Below, in pieces: positions 1 through 11,583 of a stretch of DNA of 64,000 nucleotides. Source of the stretch: Coniferiporia sulphurascens (taxonomy: Eukaryota; Basidiomycota; Agaricomycetes; Hymenochaetales; Hymenochaetaceae); contig NBBA01000022.1 in NCBI GenBank assembly GCA_002794785.1, positions 248,001-312,000 on the forward strand. The letters are read 5' to 3'. The notes beneath the pieces were generated by a model that was given only the letters and a program-made list of their open reading frames with translations, was not told the DNA's origin and searched no databases. Position 1 is the stretch's first letter. Each line of letters begins with the position of its first letter. A program made the position numbers and the translations under genes.

Positions 1-200
1 AGGATATATACTCGTGTTGCACCAGGCTCCCGAGGGAAAACAACGTCAAGGCGAACTGGCAAAAGACCATACCCCAACCACCTCTGTCCAACCGACACCA
101 ACCACTCTCGTCATGGGAAAATCCTCCAAAAATTACCCAAGTATGCGTCCACACCAAGACTTATCATAATACTAAATCCTTGCACCAATTTTTTCTAAGG
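1..200. other. Window start, no gene recognised
   Basis: I see no convincing reading frame or motif here. It is the 3' flank of the AVL9 gene that reads leftward and stops at 201. Confidence 0.4.
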
Positions 201-3200
201 TCATGAGGCTACCCCGTGTTGTACAATAACACTTCCATTTGAACTGGTTGGAGAACCGAACTCTCCAAGATCCCGAAATTGCAATGTGTCCTCCTCGTGC
301 ACATGATTCGGCCCTTTGTCGGGCATGGACACGGGAGATGTAGAGGTGGCCTTCCCGAATGACCGAGACGAGAGCAAGCTAGACGCCGGCGTTGCTGCTG
401 GAATAGTTGCAGCATTGGTAGCGACCCCGTCATGGCTACCTACACCACCCGCTCGTTCCGACGCAGTTTCAATAGGCGGAGATCCAACCGGACCGGAGAC
501 GGAGCCATCGACACTCTGATCACCAGCGATTATTGTGCTTCCGACACGGGGCACGGAAAGGCGAGCAGTGCGCTGAGAAATGAACGACCCAATGCTTGCC
601 CCCCACGCGTTGATTGTCGCTTTCGCTTCCACAGCCGTTAATTGTGGTTGCGGAGGTGTTGATAACAGGGGCTTTAAGCCCGTCGGCGAGGAAGAGGAGA
701 GCGTAGAAAAGCGCGCACTCTTCAGACTACTTGTGTCGCTTGCCTTCGCGAGATCCACCTCAGAGCGGGAAATTTCGACAGGCGTACTAGATGTAGTCGA
801 AGCCGTCCCCTCGGCAATAGACAATGAGCTTGAGGAGCGTTGAGCCCAGCGGTCGCGTACGCCTTCAACCGCTTTGAAAAAGCTCGTCGAACCGGATGCA
901 ATTGTGCGAGAGATTGCCTCACGTGTCGGCGCGAGCTGTTCTTGAAGGTGCAGTTCCTGGAGGCCCTCTTGCAAGCGCAACCCGATATCTTCAACAACAT
1001 TGGGCTTTCCAGCGCAAGGATGTCTTTGGATGGACAGTAGTCACGGTTAGGTGCAAATTTGTGACGAAAGTACAAGGGATCTTACCGAGCTTCGACTATG
1101 TCGAACAGCATAGGGTCTGTGATACGCTTCCACACATCGTAGGCATTGGTCCGTTTAAACTCGGCGATCCAGGCGGTATTAAAGTCATGAATAGCATTTA
1201 CGTCACCCCCATCTACACGCTCGATCCAGTCAGCATTCCGGCTTACAAACGGACTGTAGTTGAGACTTGCCTGCACCAGTAATAATTACGTCTGAGCGTC
1301 CGCTTTTAGCCAAGAATTCATCGTGTTTGATAGACGCTAGAGCAGCTGTCACGTATTCCTCAAACTGTACTCTGTTGTTAATATGTGGACGGATGGGATC
1401 GCAATGTAGCAGCCGAAAATACCTTTGTCCGAATATAATCGTCGCTCCCTTTGAATCTAGATTGCGCGTCAGTTACTAATTTATTAGAGCGAAAAAGGAC
1501 ACCTCAGTACGCACTGCAGGTTCGCGGTACGACTTGGATCGGAGTCATCCCAGCTTTCGTTGACGTCCTTCACGATGTCGTCCATCCATTTTCTGTCCGC
1601 GGAAGTTAACGAAACCAATCGCTCCAGTTTCGGATCCCGAAACTCGAACGTATTAGTCTCGATCTATTAGATATCTATTAATTCCGTAGCATATGAACGC
1701 TTGGGTAAGTCTCTTACGTTAACTAGAAGGTCAATGTCTGTTTGTTGGGTAACAATAGAGTTGGTGCAGCCGCAGAGATAGCTTCGTGTCTCTTTGATGA
1801 GATCGACCTGTTGCAGCGGGAGGTATGGTTGGAAGAAAGCGTCCTATGCATGCGGTTAGCACGTTCCAACTCTAACAGTATCGGGAAGGCGAGGCAAACA
1901 ATCTCACTTTTCCAAATATGTCGAGAGGAAGCCCTAAGTAAGCCATAAGACTTCGCCTGTCACTTGTCCGCAGAGAAGTTGCGCGTGCGAGAATTTGTGC
2001 ACGTGAAGCGAGAGGAGGTGAACCGCAATCGTCAAGATTTTGTAATAAACCTGACAGGGTCAGGACTAAATTACATTTGGCTCGACCAACACATACCTGG
2101 TATCAATGAAATAAGGGAATATTGGTATGTACAGAGTCGTTCCACTGGGTGTCCATAAAACATGATCTGTGGTTTGTTAGTACCACACATTAGGCACGAA
2201 ACGAACCAGAGAACAGACCCGTTTCTGTAAAATTAAGGATTTTAGAAGAAGCAACGTCCGGCTCCGAAACTTGTGCACGAGCTCCCGCCTACATCAAGCT
2301 TAGATGGGGGGACTATCGTTTTGTCATAGTGCATTACATACAAACTGGTGCCTGTCACGAATTAAAGACGTTGAGCATGCCCCGAAACTGCGCTTAAATG
2401 CGGCCAGACATACCCATATACAACGCGCTCTCCGTGAGTTGAGTGCGCAGAGATAGTTCCAAAGATGACTTAAAATCGACGAGTATCCCTGTTTCACGGA
2501 AGTCTCTGTATGCGCAGATCAGTACAATACAACTCGTTCCTACGGTGTACCCATGCTCACCTTTGGCTGAACAACGCCCGCGTGACAACGCCGAGCCTAT
2601 CGCGGATGGGCCCGAAGAGTGGCTTCGAAGCAATTACGACGACAGCCTTTTGCACCGTCGACCGTGTCACACTCTCGTCCTTCGCCAGCAGCTCGGACGT
2701 TTTGATTTGACGATTGCAGGAGATACCGAAAAAAGTGGTTGGGTGCGGGGACGCAGGAACAAGATGAAAGTACGAATAGTCCTCGCTGTTCTAATCTACA
2801 CGTCAACCGCCAATGCATAACGAAGAGATGCGTGTGACATTTACAAGATGTGCACCATCAGGAAGAGCCAGGAACGGTAATATCGACACTAGCTGGTCGT
2901 CCTCGAACAGCGAGCCATCACTAAACTCGATTCTCGGTCCGATCTGGGAAAAAAATATGAAGGCACTGAAGGTTAAAGAAAAGATGCGCCACAGACGAGA
3001 TGGTTAAAGTCTACGAGGGCAATGCCGGGCACCAGAGGTTCGGCGGGAGGTTCCATGAGCTTCGACTCCGGCCGCGCCTTTCGTGAAGATGTAGACGAAT
3101 AGGACATCATCGAAGACGTGTCATTTTCGCGTCCCATATGCGTAGGCGGATAACGCATAGAAGACGTAGTGACGGACGTTTGGGAGCTTCTCCGTGTGTC

Positions 3201-3650
3201 GTCGACGCCGCTGCCCGAGGTTGAAGGCGAGACGCCTGCGTCCCTGGCCAAATCAATGTCCCGCATGTCGGCAGCTCCACCAGTCCTCTCGGTTTCGTCC
3301 TTTATCAATTTACTTGCATCGCTCGCGTCAGAAATGTGCAAAGATCCGTTCCGCAGGTCTTGAGGAGGAAAATGTACAGAATTGGTGGGGGACGAGAGCG
3401 AGATTGAACGCTGCGAAAATCGGTCTAGTTCATCATTGTCAGATTCTTCGTGAAGAAGAAAATTAGATCGTGTCGGGGACGGCGAGGGTGTAAGGCGCAG
3501 GACGGACATTTGAGGACGACGAACGCAGTCACTCGAATGAACTGAGTAAGTTGCAGCACCAGTACTGCTAGAATTAAGGTGGCGGCCGGCGCCAACGCAC
3601 ACACTTCGTGACGCACTTGTCACACTGTGCTTTGAATTCACTTTACTCAT
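201..3650 (-). CDS. AVL9: AVL9-family late secretory pathway protein (DENN-like), multi-exon
   Basis: Avl9 proteins act in exocytic transport from the Golgi and carry a DENN-like module. The first exon starts at the ATG at 3648-3650, encodes a long Ser-rich leader and ends in the family hallmark GIALVDFNHLV. The next exon continues IGPRIEFSDGSLFEDD and LPFLALPDG (about 2950-2870). Further exons carry VTRSTVQKAVVVIASKPLFG (near 2690-2620), the RYFRLLHCDP segment (near 1400), FNTAWIAEFKRTNAY and DPMLFDIVEAR (1190-1086). After a clean intron (1085-1024) the last exon reads HPCAGKPNVVEDIGLRLQEG and EQLAPTREAIS, followed by a disordered Ser/Thr-rich tail. The frame breaks between the RYFRLLHCDP exon and NADWIERVD near 1271-1289, explained either by a 19-base candidate intron or by a one-base indel. 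Exact limits of the exons between 1480 and 2870 were not resolved. Family call is strong. Confidence 0.85.
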
Positions 3651-4400
3651 TGAAAAAAAAATTATAATACCCCTTCCTACCGATATCGGGAATAGACCCA
3701 GCCGTATACTCTCCAAACCCGTTTAAAAAACAATATTACACAGGGCCACGAAAACAAGAGATTAACATGCTCGTTGAAAGTTACAGTCACAAAGTAACAT
3801 TCGACTGAGGACTTTAGGGATGGCGCAAAGTCGGTGTTCATTGTTCTGTTGGCTCACCATTGAGTCATCTGATGAGTTCGCGTGCGATATGGCCGGACAA
3901 GAGACACAGAACAATTACTCCAGGAATTCCGAGCTGGACGTCGTGCTCGGTGAGGAGGCCCCGCTCCTCCTCCCAACAATGGTATGCGGCATGATGCACT
4001 GGCAAGAGCAAAGCAATACGCAGAAGATCCTATGGAGTCACATAGATGTGCTAAATTCAAGAAAAGATCCCATCAGTCGAGTGCATAGCTTCAGCGTCGT
4101 CGTAGAGAGCATTCAGCAACTTGCGTCATGTTTGGATATCGCTGACAGGCCACATTGAACAAATGAAAAAAGAACGTATGCCAGAACCACTAAAGGGCAA
4201 GTTTCGAGGGTTCAGGCGATATGAGCTGAATATAATAATCAGTGGGCGAATCACAGATCGATTGAGCGGCTGTTCATAGGTTGACGTCTATTCTGATCGT
4301 TCTGCGGTGGCCTTTTTAAAAAAAATTCCATGGGGATATAAACCATGCGTCCCCGAGTGACTTTTCGACAGACAGACAGATTCCGTTTAAATAGATCGCC
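3651..4400. other. Intergenic, probable AVL9 promoter side
   Basis: No supported gene. Open frames here (for example 3820-4158 on the plus strand) have no recognisable motif and no splice logic. Confidence 0.4.
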
Positions 4401-4559
4401 ATGGAGCCTGCTCAATGTATGGATGTCGCCACAAGTAAGCAGATTTATAACGATGCCGTATGCCGGAAGAAGCTTCGCAAGTCTATGTCAGCAATATGGA
4501 ACGGGTTTATTGAAGACTACAACCCCGCGAGAGCACTATTTTGGCCGAGCACGAGCTAA
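4401..4559 (+). CDS. Small hypothetical protein, possibly frame-broken
   Basis: An ATG at 4401 opens a 52-codon frame (begins MEPAQCMDVATSKQ, stop TAA at 4557-4559). Its composition looks protein-like: charged, with Trp and Tyr. A second plus frame continues at about 4525-4605 with an amphipathic stretch ending LKYLSQITEHW, so one longer protein interrupted by a one-base frame break is possible. I do not recognise the family. The 3' part overlaps the antisense candidate at 4584-4961, so at most one of the two may be real there. Confidence 0.25.
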   Translation: MEPAQCMDVATSKQIYNDAVCRKKLRKSMSAIWNGFIEDYNPARALFWPSTS

Positions 4560-4583
4560 AGCAATTGAAATACCTGAGTCAGA

Positions 4584-4961
4584 TTACTGAACATTGGTAC
4601 GTAAACCAGCGCTGGGCAAGCGTCTATCTAGGAATGGGGGCAAGAGTTCCTGCGAGATCGCTCCGGGGATGGTCACAGCTGAAGCCAAGGACTGAATAAG
4701 TGCCAGCGACAGTCTTATGAGAAGTATAAGATCCGGTCCCAATGACGAGTTATTTGCTGCCGTCGTTGTCGCCAGTCTCAAAAGCGTGTCCAAGTCGCCA
4801 TAGCACGGATGCACTGGTAGTGGTTCAAAGTTAACGAGTTGGCGATCAACTTGACGCCATTTCCGGTAACCGAGTAACGTGTCGGCTGACTCGGGCAACG
4901 GCTCCTCGGAATAATTACCTCTGTCACCTTCCCTCACGAATACTTACTTGTTATCGGCCAT
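4584..4961 (-). CDS. Hypothetical protein, unrecognised
   Basis: A short first exon may start at the ATG at 4959-4961 (MADN) and splice over a short GT-AG intron into a frame reading NYSEEPLPESADTLLGYRKW and LVNFEPLPVHPCYGDLDTLL, then a hydrophobic, Leu-rich helix and a stop at 4584. The pattern of Pro-, Cys- and Tyr-containing motifs looks coding rather than random, but I cannot name a family. It is separated by about 290 bases from the divergent transporter start at 5252, so a shared promoter is plausible. Confidence 0.35.
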
Positions 4962-5251
4962 ATTTATACTTGCACCTTCGGTTCGGCATATTGATCAGTA
5001 AGCCCAACAGCCGCTTTTCAAAACATTTGTAAGGTCGCCCTGGGAAGTCCGCACCAACCTCCTCGCTTAAACCCTCTTCAAGGAAGCGAATGGAGGGAGG
5101 AGAAATCCTGCTGAAACTCAATCACATCCCACCGGTAGCTGTCATTTCACCCTATTCTGATTTGCCTACGGAGGCATCAAACCTGTGCTGAGTTTCTGCG
5201 ACGCTAGGTCACTGCCTTGGACGTACTTGACGGATCCTCGAGCAGACCACA

Positions 5252-7931
5252 ATGGCGTCCGTCACGCCTCGCATGACTACCTTATTGGCAGAGGACTATT
5301 TCGAAGAGGGCGTGGGGGGCGATGATTTCGATAATGAGAGGCAGGATTTGGACGGGCGAACGCCACTCGACCGAACGATAGATCGCATAGGAATGGGTGC
5401 GTGCCTCTTGTTCCTCGTAAGGATTCTGTACGAACGTCTCTATGCGCAGGGAGCTATCAATGGACGCTTCTCGCCCTCTGCGGTTTCGGTAAGTCGTTTC
5501 TTGGTCGTCCATTATCGTTACTACAACCTGTCCATAGGGTGGCTTGCGGATAATGTTGGTAAGCTGGGTAGTGCATTTGAGCAATTCATAATGCGTTCTG
5601 CAGATGTGGATACAAACCGTCGCGATTATCCTGCCCAGAGTACAGCAACATTACGACGGTGTGGGATCAGCCTTTTTTTATACAAGCCAGGGCTCATGTG
5701 AAGCAGTTTCTGACAGTTACATTGGATACCTATCCTCTTGCCTGTTTGCGGGAATGATGCTAGGGGCGATAGGATGGGGGTCATGTAAGCCTCCGTTGTC
5801 TGGCGTACTTTGTATCGCCAACTTATATCTTGAAAGGCTCTGATCTTCTCGGTCGAAGTACCGCCTTCAATTTGACGCTCTTTTTTACTGCAATTTTTGG
5901 TCTGGCGGCAAGTTACATGCCCTCCTTTTCCACGCTGTGCATTGCATTGTTTTTTCTCGGAACGTCCGTTGGGGTAAGTAAATCCTCACTCTTCCGTATC
6001 GCCAGATCAATCCCGATACACTAGGGTTCTATGCCGACTGATGGCACGCTTCTGCTTGAGCATATGCCGAAGGGCAAGCAGTATCTCGTAACCGCCCTAT
6101 CCGTGTTCTTCTCGCTTGGGTCTGTCTTGTCCGCCATAGTAGGTATTCTTGTCATCCCCGGACATTCCTGTCCACAAAAGACAGCTACAAGTGTACCCTG
6201 CGACGTCGATACCATGAATTCAGGATGGAAATATCTGCTTATGGCGATGGGTTTCATTGTAAGTTTCGTATTCTATTTGATTGGGATATGTTAATTGAGC
6301 GTCCGCAGACACTTGCGTTTTTTCTCGCGCGCATTGTTTTCTTTCGTCTACATGAATCTCCGCGCTATCTCGTCCACGCTGGTCGTCCCGAAGAAGCGCT
6401 GCTCAATCTACAAAAGATTTCTCGCTTCAATGGGTCGGAGCTCTCGCTTAACTTGAACGACGTAATTGATCAGCATCATCTGATACCTGAAGTCGGAGAA
6501 CATGAGCCGTTCATCCCGCGGATACCAGAGCGCGCGAGAACGGATGTCAGAACTATCTTTGACTCCGATATGAATGATAATGGTATGGAATCGAGCGAGA
6601 CTGAACCCCTCACCGCCGATGGCCCAAAACTAGCAAGTGCGAGAAAGCTCGAATCAGGTTCTCCAGAAAGATTATACGATTCGACTGGCTCGTCAACCGT
6701 TCCTTTAGATGCGCACGCATTTGCCACGCCTGCTACAGAAGAGCCCTCGCAACAATGTAATACATCCCTTCAAGGAAGCGGCGAGATTCATTCGCAATCT
6801 CCAGAGCCAAAAATAGTTGGAACGTTAACGTCATCTACCCGTCAACGGCCTGAACGCTCCCCTCCTGCAATGCCTTCGCGTCGATCGAGCTTATACGAAG
6901 CTAAAGCTAGAGTATATTGGGCACTTCCGAGGCGGATTAGAAAGCCGCTGTGGGCGTGGCTGGACAAAATCGCAATAGTATTGAGCCCAGAATGGCGAAG
7001 GACCACAATTCTCATGTGGGCAATGTGGTGCTCTATGGCTCTTGGTATTTGTATATGTCACTTGTGCTTTCACCTCCTACTGAAGCGTTTCCCTCAGCGT
7101 ACACAATGTTCAATGTTTTCCTTCCCAAAATGCTCGAAATGAACTCCGGAGGTCGCAAGGATGAGGCGCCGAAAACACTTGAGGAAACTATGTGGGATGT
7201 GGTCATATTCACCATTGGTGGATGTCCTGGTGCAATTGTGCGTGTTTATTTTCTTATTTCTTTTGAATATCATTTTATTAAAAATTGGCTGTTTAACAGA
7301 TTGGGGCGTACATGATCGAATCGTCCTTCGGTAGACGATGGTCGCTTGCTGGAAGCACTTTCGTCACTGCCATGTTCTGTGTTGCATTTATTTTTGCTGA
7401 GAGTTCGTTCACGGTGCGCATTACAACAATCGGCATAAGCCTTAGCTCCACGGTAATACAGTCATGTTAACTCTCTGTTGGGTAATTACTGACAAACTCC
7501 TTTTAGACAATGTGGGCTGTATTGTATGGGTAAGTTAGCAAATCTGGAAGCTCGATGATGTACATTAACGTTCATTTAGTTGGACTCCGGAAATATTCGG
7601 GACAGAAGGTACTTGAAGCCGCGTCCCTTGCAATTATCCTACTGACGCCTCATTGCTGACAGTGCGGGGTACTGCCTGTGGGACAGCTTCTGCATTATCG
7701 CGAATGTAAGTCTTTGAGTGCTGAAACAATAATACATACACACTTATGATGTCTTAACCACTCAGAGGTGGAATGATTGCTCCAGTCCTTGGAGGAGCCT
7801 TACTTGTCGTATCACGGTCCCTACCGGTCTTTACGAGCGTGGGCGTATTTATCTTTGCGGGTATTTGCACGTTGATGCTCCGCGTAGAGGAGAGCGGTCA
7901 AAAGAATAATTCACATTCCCTCTCACACTAA
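5252..7931 (+). CDS. Major facilitator superfamily transporter, SV2-like
   Basis: A 12-helix secondary transporter for an unknown substrate. It starts at ATG 5252 with an acidic cytosolic leader. Splicing gives GMGSYQWTLLALCGFGWLADNMW, then a predicted loop, YIGYLSSCLFAGMMLGA with the MFS signature SDLLGRSTAF, and GTSVGGSMPTDGTLLLEHMPKGK, typical of the SV2-like branch. A long cytosolic loop (about 6400-6960) is Ser/Pro-rich. The C-terminal half continues through SSFGRRWSLAG, WTPEIFGTEVRGTACG and a terminal MLRVEE. At least ten exons with GT-AG introns are needed, one only 17 bases long (5538-5554). The stop TAA is at 7929-7931. Both halves of the fold are present and no disruption was found. 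Confidence 0.9.
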
Positions 7932-8380
7932 TTAGATGAGTCCGATTAGTTTGTTTCGGACGTGTAGTCTATGTATCTCACCCATTTGTGGGTAATTGTG
8001 TAGACGCCTTATAGACTTCCGATATAATTTTGTGGACAATTACTTCGCTCTTCGCTTACTTGGCATCTCACAGACCCTGTTACTTCAATGGACTATTTGC
8101 CGACAATAAATGTGTCTTACGTAGTACAATTACTGTTCTCCCTGTCCTTGCCCGGATACACCCTAGGTCAAAAGGGATTTCCTTTCGGCTGTCCCTCTTC
8201 GGCTTCTTTTGGAATGCTTGTTATGGATGATCAAGAAGCGCTTTAGACGGTACTTACGGAAAGAACCGGATTTGTGCTACACACGGATCTACACGGGCTC
8301 TATTCATATTGTACTGATTCGCAAAAGCCGCTGCTATACATTAGTATGAGCGTTCATCCGAAACTAAAAGGCACAGTCAT
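7932..8380. other. Intergenic
   Basis: 3' flank of the transporter up to the left retroposon copy. No gene or motif recognised. Confidence 0.4.
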
Positions 8381-8393
8381 TCAGTCGTCCGAT
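8381..8393 (+). repeat. 13-base duplication half (type 2) at left retroposon 3' end
   Basis: Reverse complement reads ATCGGACGACTGA immediately after the poly(A) end of the left element. The same 13 bases occur at 16443-16455 in front of the right element rather than at the other end of the left element. The outer A/T is ambiguous because it abuts the poly(A). Confidence 0.85.
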
Positions 8394-9226
8394 TTTTTTA
8401 TTTTATTTTAAATTCTGCATTTGTATACCGCTACATTACATAGTAAAAGACGCGGATATGAGACCATATGAAGTGTAGTGTCAGAGGAGATTAACAAGGT
8501 ATAAAGTTTCTGGGCTTAAGGCGATGGATGGGTAGGAAGTTTTGTGGTCGGAAGTAACTAAATGATTTTGTCAGGTGGGATATGAATTGGAAGAACAAAT
8601 TGTGTAGGAGGGGGTGGCGGTTTTATGGATTCTATGATGGCTAATGCTGAATGTGTAAGGTGGGAGAAACTACTCGATTTTTTGTGATGTGTGGGTGGGT
8701 GTGGTTTGAATTGTTTAATGTCCGAGATTTGTGACTCTGAGAGGGGTGACGTGACAGCGCTTGGAGCGGCATGTGTGCATGAGGCTAGGGGCAGGTTGCC
8801 ATGAGGTGTGAGGTTGACTGCGAATTGTAGGAGGACTGATGTTAAGTCCATGCATGGGCCATAAAGGTTGAGGTGTTCTCGGTAGAGAAAGATATGTCGT
8901 GAATTGTGTGGTTGGTCAATAATGCTGATAACCTGTAGTTTGTACTGGCGTATGGCCCATTCTAATATGTGCTGATTTTCGTTGACGAGGTTGAAAGGTT
9001 CATATGTGGTATTGGTTTTGAAGTTTGGCACCGGGAGGTGAAGGAATAGAAGGGGGCATGGGGGGATGGGGGGAAAGGGGAGTGGAATGATGAACAAGGC
9101 CGAAAAAAACAGCTCGACGGATGTCTACTGTGAGGGAGACTGGTGTGGGTGGTTAACCCAGGGAGTTTAGGGGTGGTGCAGGTGGATGTGCGCTGGGTGA
9201 CATGATGGTGGTTAGAGGTCAAGGGG
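8394..9226 (-). mobile_element. Poly(A)-tailed retroposon, left copy
   Basis: Read on the minus strand, this ~835-base unit begins CCCCTTGACCTCTAACC and ends in an A-rich tail (TTTAAAATAAAATAAAAAAA). It is almost identical to 16456-17307; I noticed a one-base length difference in a T run and different tails. The A tail, the variable 5' start and the 13-base flanking duplications indicate target-primed reverse transcription, so this is a LINE-mobilised, non-autonomous element or retrocopy. I see no reverse transcriptase, LTR or obvious tRNA-derived A/B boxes. A 179-codon open frame is identical in both copies but opens with TTG, so coding is doubtful. Confidence 0.85.
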
Positions 9227-9239
9227 GCGTTCTAGTATC
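9227..9239 (+). repeat. 13-base duplication half (type 1) at left retroposon 5' end
   Basis: Reverse complement reads GATACTAGAACGC directly in front of the element's 5' end. Its partner lies at 17308-17320, after the poly(A) of the right copy. Confidence 0.85.
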
Positions 9240-9410
9240 ACAGCTATTATTTCGGTGCGCGCGCACTGGTGTGTGGCGAAGGACCCAACCAGCTTCTGTT
9301 CCGGTCGTTATAGGACTACCGGAGTATCATCATTGCATGCACCCCGCCCCCAGTGTTACTCGCAAACTCGATGGGCTTGATTCGACTTTGGCACCAGTAG
9401 GCCCGCCAAT

Positions 9411-11583
9411 ATGCTTTTGAGCCCCGAAAGCTACAGGTCTAAGCGCAGCCTGCAAGGACGCGCAAGTCCGTTGCACCGCCCTCTCACATCGCGTCCGGTG
9501 GGCTCGGTTTACCCCGACTCGGCGAGTTCACTGAGGACGCCCTCGGAAGCGCTGAGGATCTTCGAGACGCTCGCAGAGCATGCATATCTTGACTTGACTG
9601 GGAAGGTCTTGCAGGAGAGCAAGCATCCGCGAGGCCTTGGCGGGTTCTGTGATGTCTTTCGCGGATTGTCTCTCGCTCACGGCACAACCGTAGCAATAAA
9701 GCGGTTCCGCGTGCACATTCATCAAGACAGATCGTTTGTCAAAGTAAGTGTGTACGTTCTCTTGTTTGAGCCTGTATACTAATGACCTTCGGCGTGCAGA
9801 GTCTTGCAAGGGAGCTGCATATCTGGTCCAAGCTCCATCATCCTAATGTGCTCCCGTTACTGGGGTATCTCATCGACGATGGCGTGTATCCTGTCCTTAT
9901 CTCAAGGTGGATGACGAATGGCACGTCTCTTCAATATCTGAAGAATAATCCCGGCACGAATGTCTTGGATATGGTACGTGGCTCCGTTATTCAAAGTACT
10001 ACTCCTTTTGAGAATGATATTTGCTCATGCATATAATGTAGGTCAAGGGGATCGCCGCTGGCCTGTGCTATCTTCACGCGATGAGGGTCATCCACTCCGA
10101 CCTCAAGAGCGTGAGTTGAGTTTCGATAATATCAGTGCCTTCTTAACGCATCATATTCTTAGGACAACGTTCTCGTGTCCACGACTGGAATTCCCCTTCT
10201 GGCTGATTTCGGCGTCTCAAGGATTATTATCGAGTCGGAAACGATCGACACGAGGAGTTCCCTCAAAGGAAGTGTTCGCTGGATGGCGATCGAGCTCTTC
10301 GACTCAAGCTTGCCTCGGGATTTCGAATCAAATAAACGAATTTCAGAGCGCTCTAGGCAAGTGCACACAGAACAGGCGGACGTATGGGCGTTCGGTATGA
10401 CTGTATATGTGGGTCTCTTCTTCTACTTGTTATATATACCTTCTGATAGGTTTCGACCTGCCCAGGAACTCCTTACGATGCTACGGCCGTACCACCTTTT
10501 ACCTAATGACTTTCAGGTAATGTTCGCGATTATCCAGGGGCAGCTGCCTTCTCTCCCCGAGCATTTCATAACGGGGACCGCAACACCGATCGAGTTGGCG
10601 CTGTGGGACTTGTGTAGGAAGTGTTGGCACAAAAAGGCCTCCTTACGGCCATCAATGGACGCAGTTAATCATGAGCTCTCGCAGAAAGTATCGGTAAGAA
10701 TTATGTTTTTAGGTTTTCGAAAAATTTTATGTTGATTTTTGGATAACTAGGCTATTAAAACTGATCAACCCAACCTTTGCCATTTACCAACTCCGCCATA
10801 TTCCAAAAACGAATCTTTTCCCTTGACCTCTGGTAAAGGATCATCAGAACCTCCGGAGGATCGTCACACACCCGTAGCCATATCGGAGGGTTTTCCCTCC
10901 ACTATCCAAGACAATGATGTCCGTGTACGCCAATTCGCCAAACGTCCTCTAAAAGATTATGCGCAATCTCCAGGCGGCCATTATAAGGCAGGATTATCGA
11001 CACGGGCGCGGGGTCTCAGAATTGTCGTAGAGAATAAGATGTTCTCATCCGACCAGCGCGCCTCTGTCTTGGGCCTTCTCCACCCGACTATGTCTGACTA
11101 TGGGGAACGGGTCTCCAGGAAATCGATACCCTCGAAGGCTTCCCCGGTATCGATCGGCGTGTTTGTTGCGTCTGATCCCTTCGGCTTGCTGACTGGCACC
11201 ACTACCTCCTTGGAAGAGGGCGTCTTGGCCAGTCCAGCTCGGGCGTGTGTAATTCCTGGGGTCGTGACACGCAGGTTTTCGTGTCCCGAGTCCCGCTCAT
11301 GGACACTCGTGAGCAGTACGCCTGAGTCTGAGATTACGTTTGCGAGTTACTCGCAGCCGCCTTCGCCCGATGGGGCGACGGAGGAAGATACTGATATATA
11401 TACCCGTCTTTGTCGAGCTCTGGACAAGTTTGCACCACTGATGAAGATCGGGGCTCGAGACGAGTATGAATTACCCGGTATCATCCTTCTTTGTTCACAT
11501 TTCCATGCTTTATGCCGTTAATTTAAACCCCCATTGGTAATGTTACCAGGAACACTGTGTTTCGATTTAGTTTATATTTACTA
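9411..11583 (+). CDS. TKL-like protein kinase
   Basis: A serine/threonine (TKL-like) kinase with an N-terminal basic leader and a long disordered C-terminal tail. Visible kinase elements in order: Gly-rich loop region GLGGFCDVFRG, catalytic lysine in VAIKRF, ELHIWSKLHHPNVLPLLGY (helix C and beta-4), catalytic loop IHSDLKSDNVLV, DFG motif in LLADFGVSRI, activation segment and APE-equivalent in GSVRWMAIELF, DVWAFGMTVYELLT, and the C-lobe RPSMDAVNHEL. The HRD triad reads HSD, while the Asp, Lys and Asn of the loop are kept. The first exon is 9411-9743. The last coding exon probably ends at 11583 after an intron following DEYELP; without that splice the frame stops near 11521. The gene is the first one inside the presumed inverted segment; its ATG is 171 bases from the retroposon junction. 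Confidence 0.8.
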
